A stretch of DNA of 64,000 bases from Heligmosomoides polygyrus polygyrus. Lineage: Eukaryota; Nematoda; Chromadorea; Rhabditida; Heligmosomidae. The position numbers were made by a program, and so were the translations under genes. The notes below the pieces were generated by a model that saw only the letters and a program-made list of their open reading frames with translations, searched no databases and was not told where the DNA came from. Every line of letters begins with the position of its first letter. Position 1 is the stretch's first letter. The DNA is taken from assembly GCA_947396885.1 (NCBI GenBank), contig OX377202.1, forward strand, positions 57,810,034 to 57,874,033. Direction: 5' to 3'. Positions 22,742 through 33,000 of the stretch are shown here, one piece after another.

Positions 22742-25040
22742 GTGGTATCCAGCGATCATGACACTTGCCAGTTTTTTAAAACATTTAGAACACGTCGTTT
22801 GGGATTTCAGGGGCAGCCAGTAGGAAGATCTAACAGCAGATTGAAGTCCACCAACAAAATTGGCTTCATGAAAAATTTGAATGGCGAAGCATGTATGACT
22901 GAGGTGGAGAAAGCTGAAGTCTTCGCTTCTTTTTTCAAATCTGTGTATAGAGATTGTCCAGCAAACGATGCGACCTGCGGTCTGTTCACTAGAGCAAAAC
23001 TAGATTATTTGGATATTAACAGCGAAGTTGTGTACAGAACATTAAATTCATTGCCGTTACGAGTCTCAACATCTCCCGACAACATACCTTACATATTTCT
23101 CAAAAAGGCAGCACTGGGTTTGACTCCGGTACTTACCCTACTATTCAACAGGTTTCTCCTTCGTGGTGAAGTACCACCGCTATGGCTTTGCAGTCTTGTA
23201 CGACCCATTTTTAAAAAAGGATGCAAAGCTGATGTAAGGAATTATAGACCGATCTGCTTGACTTGTTCAACAAGTAAAGTTTTCGAAAGAATTATTTGTA
23301 AGCAGCTTTCTGACTACTTTCAAAGTAATGAGTTAATCACGAAATGTCAGCATGGCTTTCTCCAAAAAAGATCTACATTAACAGCTCTTATGTCTACTGT
23401 TTCGACATGGAATAAGGTCTTAGATGCAAATGGTTATGTTACTGTTTGCTATGTAGATTACGCCAAGGCTTTTGACTCCGTCCCTCTGACCCTTCTTTCA
23501 ATAACACAAGCATATGGGTTAAGCGGGTGTCTGCTCTCTTTCCTCAATCATTTCTAACCGGACGTAACCAAAGGGTTCTTGGAAATGGCGCATTGTCAGC
23601 GCGCTATACAACTGCCAGCCGCGTCCCCCAGGGCACCTGCCTTGGCCCCTTGATGTTTTTACTTTATATAAATGGCATGCCGCTGTGTCTCCCGCAAGGT
23701 GTCCACTGTTCTATTTATGTGGACGACGCCAAAATTTTCACTGTAAACAGTTGTGCTTCACTCCAGGAAGCGCTGAACGCATTACGAGGCTGGACGATAA
23801 AATGGCAACTTGACATTTCTCTCGAAAAGGCGACAATAATGTGCATCGGGAGAAGGCACCTCCTAACCCTAGCTTTCACATTGGAGGATACCAGTTGGCC
23901 ATTTCGAAATCAGTGCGAGATCTTGGTGTTATATACAGTGACGGGCTCTCGTACGATGAATATATCGAGAAGATCGTTGGTTTGGCTTATGCAAGGTCCA
24001 ACTTTATTCTACGAGCCTTCAAAACGCGAAACATGAGAACCCTCCTCAACCTTTTTGAAACCTATGTCAGGCCAATTCTTGAGTACTGCATACCATTGTG
24101 GTCTCCTTCACAAGTGCAATATATATCGAAGATCGAAAATGTTCAAAGAAACTTTACTAAGGGTATATTCGCAAGGAATGGTCAATTCAATTCCAGTTAT
24201 TGGGAGCGCTTGAACCAGTTGTGTTGTAGTTATTTGCAGCTAAGACGAATGATATACGATCAGAGCTTTCTATTTAAGCTCCTCATGTGCTATGTCGACT
24301 TAGGCTGTGATCTGCCTATCACAATTTCTCATTCTGTTGGTCGCACCAGAGGCCATCACCTTCGAGTTGTAGGGTCAGTACGCAGCTATATGAGCGTTCC
24401 TTTTGGTGCCGAGTAGCAAACACTTGGAATCAGCTCCCGCGCTCCTTGCTCATGTAATCGTCCCCGGAGAACTTCGCCCGACGACTTGAAGACTTTTTGA
24501 AACACAGGGGTCTCTTTTGACTTCAGCATTTACCCTTTAGTCTTATCATTTTTAGCATTTCAGGAGACTCTCTTGGTGAAATGAGCTCTCCATGTCCATA
24601 TTAACTTAAAACGAATGTTACCTCATAGTATCATGGAAACTTTGCTGTTTTTGACTCTAAGACTTGTAAGGTAGCACAAACGAAGGCTAGTGCCGTACTC
24701 GTGCTGGCTGTGGAGTTGTTGGCGGGCCTACTAAGTTGGTACCCGGAGTCTCTTCAACTGAACGCAGGACTTGCAGTGCTGGCCGCTCACAGCCCTTTAT
24801 CACCCGCCCGCGTGTACTGAGCGAAGCTTAATCTATGGTGCTCCCTCTGAAAAATGTTCTGTTCACTAGTATCGGAGGTTCACCTGTTCTGTCTCGTTTT
24901 TTGCCTATTTGTGTTTTATGGAAAGCTGTTCTTGTGTTGTTTTTCTACTAAGTTATCAGCCATTTGTCTTCAACTTCGTGCTGTTTCTGCTCTTATTCCT
25001 GTCGCTGATAATAAACTTATTATTATTATTATTATTAACC
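22742..25040 (+). pseudogene. CR1-type LINE, 5'-truncated, frame-broken
   Basis: The reverse transcriptase spans three frames. 22742-23557 carries LVRPIFKKGCKADVRNYRPI and VDYAKAFDSVP (first catalytic Asp). 23560-23860 carries SRVPQGTCLGPLMFLLYING and IYVDDAKIF (catalytic Asp pair). 23841-24416 carries LGVIYSDGLSYDEYIEKIV, FETYVRPILEYC and the C-terminal RRMIYDQSFLFKLL region. The motif set fits the CR1/jockey-like branch. No endonuclease remains. The 3' UTR ends with aataaac and a (TTA)n tail at 25016-25036, as in short-repeat-tailed CR1-type elements. Two frameshifts make it inactive, although the catalytic residues are intact. Confidence 0.85.
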
Positions 25041-25042
25041 CA

Positions 25043-25324
25043 ACCATGTATCATGAATATGGTGATGGTGAGGTCATGGTGTGTGGGTGTTCTAGAGGAC
25101 ACTTCCTACTTTGATTGATTGACGGGACCATGGGCACCATGCTTTAAGTTAAGATGGTCGCTCAGCATCCTAGCCATCTTGAGCGATGAACAGCAAACTA
25201 AAAACTCCGAAATTTGCCAGAAAAGTCGCCCATATGGAGCATAAATGGGAATATCCCGTGCCCATCAGCAATGTTCTGGAGTCGATATCAGAAGACAATA
25301 GGCGATGGTCGAAGCAACAGCTTG
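25043..25324. other. No feature recognised
   Basis: Spacer between the CR1 tail and the next inverted-repeat element. Confidence 0.4.
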
Positions 25325-25516
25325 CAAGGGAACTGTCTGAACGGTACGCCGGAACGGCAAGAACGAGTACTATAGGGAGAACCCCCGTCCTCCAAATAGT
25401 AACAGAACATGTTTTGTTTTTGCCGAATCCTTGAGGCAAACGAGTACGAGGGTGTAATGGTTAATGGTCCGCAGAGCGAGCTCTTCACGGCAGCGCAAGA
25501 TCCCTCAGCCGTGTAG

Positions 25517-25583
25517 TGGGTGGCGCAGTGGAAGAGGGCACGCCTCATGTTCGTGAGGTCAAGGTTTCGGTTCCCATGCTACG
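25517..25583 (+). other. tRNA-like module (left arm)
   Basis: It contains tggcgcagtgg (perfect tRNA D-arm/box A pattern, 25520-25530), a ctc/gag stem region, and a box-B-like ggtttcggttccc (25563-25575). The anticodon loop and acceptor stem do not form a proper tRNA, so this is a tRNA-derived repeat segment rather than a functional gene. Confidence 0.65.
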
Positions 25584-26023
25584 TTGCGTTTTTGTACTTT
25601 TACCAAAGTATCGGATCTCCATAAAGATTTCCATATCTGAACTTGTTTTTGGAGTTTGCCACGGTAAGATATTTTTATTACTTATTATTTGTCGACGTCT
25701 CGTAATTCAACAGCAATGTTCGAAATATGCCAAATACGATTTCATATGAAACTTTTACTCCAACAAATTGTTCTCATTGTCAATGTAAGAAATTTTGACG
25801 CAGGAACAACATGAAACTGCGGCAAAAAGCTAGAAAAATGCTTCAAATGCAATTTATTAGTGTCGGTGAGGTGCGTACTCACAGTGTAGGAGGGGGCCAC
25901 ATGATCTTCAACTTGACCTACCACCTCAATCAATATTGCCGCCTCTGTTATGCGTACAAAGTCGCGCGGTCATGACAAGCTGCTGCCGCCAGCACCGAAT
26001 CTATAACGTCTGCTAACCCTCAA

Positions 26024-26308
26024 GTGGTCATTCACCTACTGATACTGAAGTGCGGATCTCCACTGGATGCTGTCCCTCCGAGAGACGAGATGAAGCTGAC
26101 GGAAAGGATAGCAAGTATCCTACATGATTTCGAACTGCGACAGCTGGAAATCGACGAAGTAGAGAAGTTGGAGGTAGTGAAAGAAGAGGACCAAGAGTTT
26201 CAACCAGAAGAGGATTGTGCCGGAGTCACGACACTACCAACCAGTGAAGGCGCTATCACGTTTTCGGGAGGACAGATCGTTTCGGAGGAAAAGGTTTGGC
26301 TATACTAG
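26024..26308 (+). CDS. Short acidic ORF inside the inverted-repeat element
   Basis: A 94-codon frame with a charged, probably helical centre (DEMKLTERIASILHDFEL, then a run rich in E, D and V such as EVVKEEDQEFQPEED). It is not recognised as a named family. Its position between the arms suggests the remains of an element-encoded protein, perhaps the N-terminal part of a transposase, but no catalytic motif is present. It could equally be a captured fragment. Confidence 0.35.
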   Translation: MVIHLLILKCGSPLDAVPPRDEMKLTERIASILHDFELRQLEIDEVEKLEVVKEEDQEFQPEEDCAGVTTLPTSEGAITFSGGQIVSEEKVWLY

Positions 26309-26479
26309 AATTGTTATTCTATACGAGTTTGAGAACTGGGGAAAGTGGACTGTATCGGGATTCCAGGCTTGGGCTGCAGCGGAGTACCACTGGGCAGGAA
26401 CTGTGAAGTCAAACACAAGTTCAGATATGGAAATCTCTATGGAAATCCGCTACTATGGTAAAAGTGCAAAAACACGCCG

Positions 26480-26548
26480 TAGCATGGGAATCGAACCCTA
26501 GACCTCACAAATTGAGGCGTGCCCTCTACCACTGCGCCACCCAGTCCA
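26480..26548 (-). other. tRNA-like module (right arm)
   Basis: On the minus strand it has tggcgcagtgg (26530-26540) and gggttcgattccc (26486-26498), both consensus-quality box A and box B. Spacing is about that of a tRNA gene. The anticodon-arm region forms a cctc/gagg stem with a loop lacking the usual T33. It is the inverted partner of 25517-25583. Confidence 0.68.
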
Positions 26549-26875
26549 CGGCGCTGGGATCTTGCGCTGCCGTGAAGAGCTCGCTCTGCGGACCCTTAAC
26601 CATTACACCTTCGTACTCGTTTGCCTCAAGGATTCGGCAAAAACAAAACATGTTCTGTTACTATTTGGAGGACGGGGATTCTCCCTATAGTACTCGTTCT
26701 TGCCATTCCGGCGTACCGTTCAGACAGTTCCCTTGTTAGTCATCACTTTCCGGCCATTGTTGACACCTTCCGCTCCGTCCTTGGTCTTCTGCTTTTTTTC
26801 ATTTTCTTTTTTCGCACATCCCTAATTCCAGCGTGTTAATTTTGTCCATTAAGGGCACGAGGAGCATCACCGTGA

Positions 26876-27016
26876 TATTGCTTATTGCCATCTGTTCAAG
26901 GAATAATATCCGCTGGAACAATGAAAGGAAAGGTGGCGAACTGGAAACGTCGAGCCGGGGAGACATCTGTGGAGAATACGTGGCGCCTTCAGACCGGCAA
27001 CCAACTCGCGGGAAAG
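26876..27016 (+). CDS. che-11: IFT140 exon 1 in window (5' edge unresolved)
   Basis: In-frame translation from 26876 gives [20 protein letters not shown], then [11 protein letters not shown] and [13 protein letters not shown], ending at donor GTATGC (27017). An in-frame stop sits at 26873-26875. Just upstream, a different frame from acceptor ttccag (26826-26831) reads VLILSIKGTRSITV, which also fits this position of IFT140. Either one base is extra near 26875, or the true acceptor is the poorer ttcaag at 26895-26900. Homology is firm from about 26900. Confidence 0.82.
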
Positions 27017-30000
27017 GTATGCATTCTCGCTCTGAAGGATGTGCTCTGTAAAGAATAAGGACTTGTCTATGCATTCAGCGCGGAGCGAAAGCGCTTTAAT
27101 TCTTGATACAGTTGTTTCCCCTTGTGCGCACTAAATGTTCGAATGAACTGAGGTCACCTGGCAGATAACGTCTCTCGAATGGAGCCCTATGTATTCGGCT
27201 CTGGCGTTGAACACTGACGGCGAGCTAACGATTCTCCAGGAGGAGAACAGCATAGTGTGCTTAAGGAACAAGGTACTTTCCATTGCATACATACAGTACC
27301 ACGTATGTCCTTTGGTCAGTTGCCGAAAAAGTTGCTTTGGAGCGTTCGAAAGCGGCTTTCTTAAATAACTTTTTAAAATGTCGAGTACTTGTGAAAATAA
27401 GCATATATTTGAGCGCAGCAGTTCGAGCTCTATCTTTTTACATATAAATCTCAGCAGAGTTGAACAATGTCCGACACAATCAATCGAATGGGAGAGACAA
27501 CCTGTAGAGCGAGCAACAGACTGTAGAGTGAGCGCTTGGGGAGATTTATAGAAAATTCCTAGCTGTCCTAATCAGGAGTTGTTCTAAGACTTGCCTTTGG
27601 AGTGCGCCGTGAACAATGCATACAGAGTCGAACCTATCAATCGAATAGGCGCGCAACCTGTAGAGTGACTGTTTGAGGAGTTTTATCGGAAAATCCCAGC
27701 CGCCCGTCTCAGGAATTGCTGTACTCTGTCCCAGTGAGACTTTAGAGTACATTGCGAACAATGCCAGTAGAAGAAAACATATCAATAGAGTGGGGCGACC
27801 GCCCGCGAGTGCACGCGCGGGCGAGTTCGTAGCGCAATATCGCTATCAAGTTCGAATCTTTCCGAATGCAAACCAAGGACCTTGTAGCCGGCACAAGTTT
27901 CTTGGCGTGAGCTAAAGCACAACGGTGTAGCTGGCGAATGGGCTAGGTTTCAACGCTGCGAAAATGCGGGTGAGGCTTGTGTGACGCATTTTTCCAGATT
28001 TCGGTGGACCACTGCGGAAGGACGCGACGGGCTAAGGCCTCAAAATGCGTGAGCGAGCAGAAACTGAAGACACTTTACGATAACTTGCTCACAGTTACCC
28101 AGCCCTAAACTGCCTTAGCCCCATGTGCCACTTTAGGGCAGCGGACTAAGCGGCTGAAGTTTCCTGCGCCCTTACTCGCCCATATTTGAGTTTTCGACAC
28201 TCGCAATAACACCGTTAGCTTCAGCACGAAAAACTCTATCAAACGATGTCAATATCGACCAATTTTAGAAAAGTAGATTTTTTGGCAATTTCCCATCAAG
28301 GGCGAGGTTGCTCGAGACCGCGGCCGACGGACGATGACGTCATCGAAATCGATATTTGCAAAATTGGCCAAATTTTCTCGTCAAAAATCATCTGGGGAGT
28401 TATTTGGAACGCTGATTGATACCGTTCGATAGAGCTCCTCGAGCTGAACAGAGAACGGGTGCATTGTGAGTGTCGAAAACGCAAACATGGGCGAGTAAGA
28501 GCCCTAGAAACTTTACAGCTCCCGTCCGCCGCTCTAAAATAGCAGATGAGGCTAAGGTAATTCAGACAGCTGGGTAGCTGTGGGCAAGTTATCGTAAAGC
28601 GTCTTTAGTCTTCTGCTAGGACACGCATTTCGAGGTTGTTTGCTTGCGCGTCCTCCCGCAGTGGTCCACTGAAATCGGAAAAAATGAGTCACCCGAGCCT
28701 CACCGGCATTTTCGCAGCGCTGTAACTTAGTCCATTCATCAGCTACACCGTTGTGCTTTAGCTCACGCCAAGAAACTTGTGCTACCTACAACGTCCTTGG
28801 TTTGCATTCGGAAAGATTCGACCTTGATAGAGATATTGCGTTACGAACTCGCCCGCACGTGCCCTCGCGAGCGGTCGCCCCACTCGATTGACAGGTTTTC
28901 TTCTGTAGGCATTGTTCACGGTATACTCTAAAGTCTCACTGGGACAGAGTTCAGCAATTCCTGAGAAGGGCGTCTGGGAATTTCCGATAAAACTGCTCAA
29001 AGGTCACTCTACAGGCTGCCGGACCATTCGATTGATTGGTTTGATTCTGTATGCATTGTTTACGGCGCACTCCAAAGGCAAGATGGACAGTCTTAGAACA
29101 ATTCCTGAGAAGGGCGGCTGGGAATTTCCGATAAAACTGCTCAAACGGTCACTCTACAGGCTGCCGGACCATTCGATTGATAGGTTTGATTCTGTATGCA
29201 TTGTTTACGGCGCACTCCAAAGGCAAGATGGACAGTCTTAGAACAGTTCCTGAGAAGGGCGGCTGGGAATTTCCGATAAAACTCCTCAAACGGTCACTCT
29301 ACAGGCTGCCGGACCATTCGATTGATAGGTTTGATTCTGTATGCATTGTTTACGGCGCACTCCAAAGGCAAGATGGACAGTCTTAGAACAATTCCTGAGA
29401 AGGGCGGCTGGGAATTTCCGATAAAACTGCTCAAACGGTCACTCTACAGGCTGCCGGACCATTCGATTGATAGGTTTGATTCTGTATGCATTGTTTACGG
29501 CGCACTCCAAAGGCAAGATGGACAGTCTTAGAACAGTTCCTGAGAAGGGCGGCTGGGAATTTCTGATAAAACTCCTCAAACGGTCACTCTACAGGCTGCC
29601 GGAGCATTCGATTGATAGGTTTGATTCTGTATGCATTGTTTACGGCGCACTCCAAAGGCAAGATGGACAGTCTTAGAACAATTCCTGAGAAGGGCGGCTG
29701 GGAATTTCCGATAAAACTGCTCAAACGGTCACTCTACAGGCTGCCGGACCATTCGATTGATAGGTTTGATTCTGTATGCATTGTTTACGGCGCACTCCAA
29801 AGGCAAGATGGACAGTCTTAGAACAGTTCCTGAGAAGGGCGGCTGGGAATTTCCGATAAAACTCCTCAAACGGTCACTCTACAGGCTGCCGGACCATTCG
29901 ATTGATAGGTTTGATTCTGTATGCATTGTTTACGGCGCACTCCAAAGGCAAGATGGACAGTCTTAGAACAATTCCTGAGAAGAGCGGCTGGGAATTTCCG

Positions 30001-33000
30001 ATAGAACTCCTCAAACGGTCATTCTACAATCTTTTGCTCGCTCTACAGGTTGTCTCGCGCACTTGATTGTGTCGGGCCTATATGCATTGTTCAACTCTAC
30101 TGAGATTTATATGTCAGAAGATAGAGCGATGCTATGAGCTATGCTGAGCTCAAATATGTGCTTATTTTCACAAGTACGTGATTTTTTAAAGAAGTCGTTT
30201 AAGAAAGCGGCTTTGGAACGCTCCATAGCGGCTTTTTCGGCAATTGACCAAAGGACATACGTGGTACTGTAGTGGCACATGTGACCAACAGAGCAATAAT
30301 GTCCCTGCTTTAGATAGCGGCCATTCAAACCGGTCCTTCGTCTTTCACTCTCGTCAATGTCACCTCAGCGGTTCATCAGGATCTCAAACTGAACTTCCAC
30401 GTCAAGGGCATCTTTATTCAAGAAAAGCAGTTGGTGGTCTGGAGTGACGATACCGTGAGTTCGTAGCAGGGTTTGGATATTCTGTCGTGCTCCTGACAGT
30501 ATCAGGCCCCGTTTCCCTTATTTTGAAGTCTGTTTTAACATCGTTCTTTACTGTTCTGCGCTACCCCTGTTCAGAAATCTTTTATCTTCTTCACCAGGCT
30601 GACAGCTCACAATTCTACGTCGCTCGTGCAAGCGGATAGAATGCTGCTGTTTGTTATTGTTAAAGGATTAGCCCACACATAGTACTAAATCAAGTTGTCG
30701 AATTTCACAAGTTTGCTTTCTAGCATTTTCGGCCAACTCCAGTGTACTAGTTCAGGTTCGAAGTTTCTTGCCTCATCCAGTTCCTGTTTCGAAGCCTACC
30801 GATTGAATAGAGAACCTTTCACGGAGACATATGTACACAATGACTTTTCTATGAGGTGCTTCCCTTGAAATATGTATAATGTGTGGCTCGTCACAAAGGT
30901 GTATTAGCTACACGAGCACGGATTAACGGAATCTCTGTTTCTGTTTTTCCGACCACTTGTGTAGTTTTTCTATTTTCTGAGAAAATGGTCGAAATTTGCC
31001 AAAAAAATTGGAAATCTACGTTGCATAGAAATTTAACTGTGGAGGTCGAACTGCTAGAATTCAAATTGTTTCCTAAAATGGTGGCCTCTACAGAGCGTAG
31101 ATGGCCTTAGGGTATTCGAAAATCGAAGCGGTTGTTTGTGATGCGTTTCGTTAGAAATTGCGTAATTCACTCGTCGAGGGTGTCACGTTTTATTTGCCAC
31201 CAACACTCAGTTCTTCCGGTGCACTTTGTAAATCTTTTATGGATTGGGTTTGTTGAATCTCCAATTTAAGCAGCAATATCGATCATCTAGGAAATGCCTC
31301 AGCTGGAATGCAAGTCCTTCAGCTGTCAGGAAATGGGGACCACCTTGAACAAGACTTTCTTGCTGATCGGTCATACATGCTTATCCAAGTTTTAGGTTCA
31401 CCTTAAAGCATTAGTACTGGCTCAAAGCATAGTTTTAGTTAATAAAAACTATTCCATGAATAAAGGTTCAGCAAAGACCGACGCAAAACAGAAGTTTTCA
31501 ACTGCGAAGCTGCAAATTGCGTTCACCCTATCATTCAAGTTATCAGCGCGACACCGGGAACAGTGCAATGCCAGTATTTCATGCATAGTATGTTTCGGCG
31601 CTTTTAAGAGCTTTCAAATCACCCGCTTCCTCCTATGCTGTTCCTCTGTCGTTTTCTGATAGGGTAACTGCAGCGCACGAACGTAACCACGTCAAGGTGG
31701 GGCGTATTACCGACGAAGATCAGAGTTCTAGGAATACCTGCCCGTGTATGAGTAGCTGACGTTAATAACTAGGGTGTTCTTGAAAATTCAATGAAGCAAA
31801 CATGCGAAGGACCAGCGAAAGAGTATCCTCTGAGGGACTACAAAGGAGCTTTACGTATTTTACAAGTGCTCCTAACGGCGTGTCTCGCACTTGCGCGCTT
31901 CGCGCGAGTTTGCAGCATCACTGACCTATGGAAAGTAGTTTTTGTGAAACATAAAATTCGCTAACATCTAGGACCTGGTGCGTACATTATCGTCGGCATC
32001 AAGCCGTTCACCACTTCGGTACCTTCATCATAGACGATCTCTCCTGACCGGTCAGTAATGCCATTGGCTTCTGCTGCACAGTACTTCTGTCCCTCAGGTT
32101 GCTCCTCCGCAACCGTTCTCATGCTCAACAGCGTTAGTGAATTGGTATCAGACGTGTCTGGGAAGGATGAAGCGCTGATTTGTTCATCGACTGGCTACAA
32201 CAAGTCATTGTATGGCCAAATACGCATTCATATCGCCTCCACGACATCCCGTAGAAGTAGAGTGCGCTGGCGCATCCCAAAAGGGATTGAGTAACGCCGC
32301 CCTTTATCCTTATTGGCTCCCTACTGGTCTCTTCTTGGTGGTTTCCCCGTCCTCACCGTTTCTCCAGGTTGTTATTTTCCTTCCTGGTCGCTCTCCTGGT
32401 CCACATTACGATTAGAGGTCCCCCTTACTGCCTTTTTCCACCACCCCTTACCATTCATTAGTGGCCTTCCCATGCTCACGGCAGACGTCGTTGACACGAT
32501 TCAGAATGATAACGACTGTTGTGCGAAATAGTGGGCCGTGTTCTGGATCCAGAAGCTCAGAAGAACCGTCTTCCGAATCCAGAAGCTCACGATCGGAAAC
32601 GCGCGTAGTCGCCGCTGTGTCGGGCATAAAGGAGCAATGCATGTAGCAGATTCCCTGTTTTCCGTATGAATTTCCTTACGGCTCTCTTCTTGTTGTTCCC
32701 CGTCCTGGTCCTGCCTCCAGGTCCCTTCTTCCAGGAAGATTCCTCTCCCCTCGGGATCCTTCCTATTATTCTATCACAATTAAGTATCCCTTCCACGACG
32801 ACGGCGAACGAACGCCCATTAGGCGACATCGGTGTCACATATTCTAAATCCCGTCTCGCTTACTGGTAATGGATCCCCTTGCTGGTCCTCCTCACTCCCC
32901 CCCCCCCTCTTAGTGGTAACTGCCTACAGGTTCCTCCTTATTGCCTAAACCTTTCTTGGTGCCACCTCCTGGGCTGCTTCATTGCTCTCCGTATTGACCC

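Larger units (their letters stand above)
25325..26735. mobile_element. Long-inverted-repeat element with tRNA-like modules
   Basis: Arms of about 335 bp (25325-25660 and 26402-26735) are inverted copies with high identity; the end reads caagggaactgtctgaacgg. Each arm contains a tRNA-like module in its inner half. The 740-bp centre carries the open frame 26024-26308. Related single arms occur at 54918-55004 and 62998 onward, so it is a family. No target duplication could be fixed. The element lies upstream of an IFT140 exon, probably in an intron. Confidence 0.82.

Noticed and set aside
25517..25583. Genuine tRNA gene
   Set aside because: Box A and B are good, but the acceptor stem and anticodon loop are not; the copy is repeated in inverted arms of a mobile element.
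29041..30010. Tandem family of small proteins (about 69 codons each) or a CRISPR-like array
   Set aside because: Units are 145 bp with no unique spacers, and their open frames are a by-product of repeat length and composition. The same unit occurs once, without coding logic, in the opposite arm.
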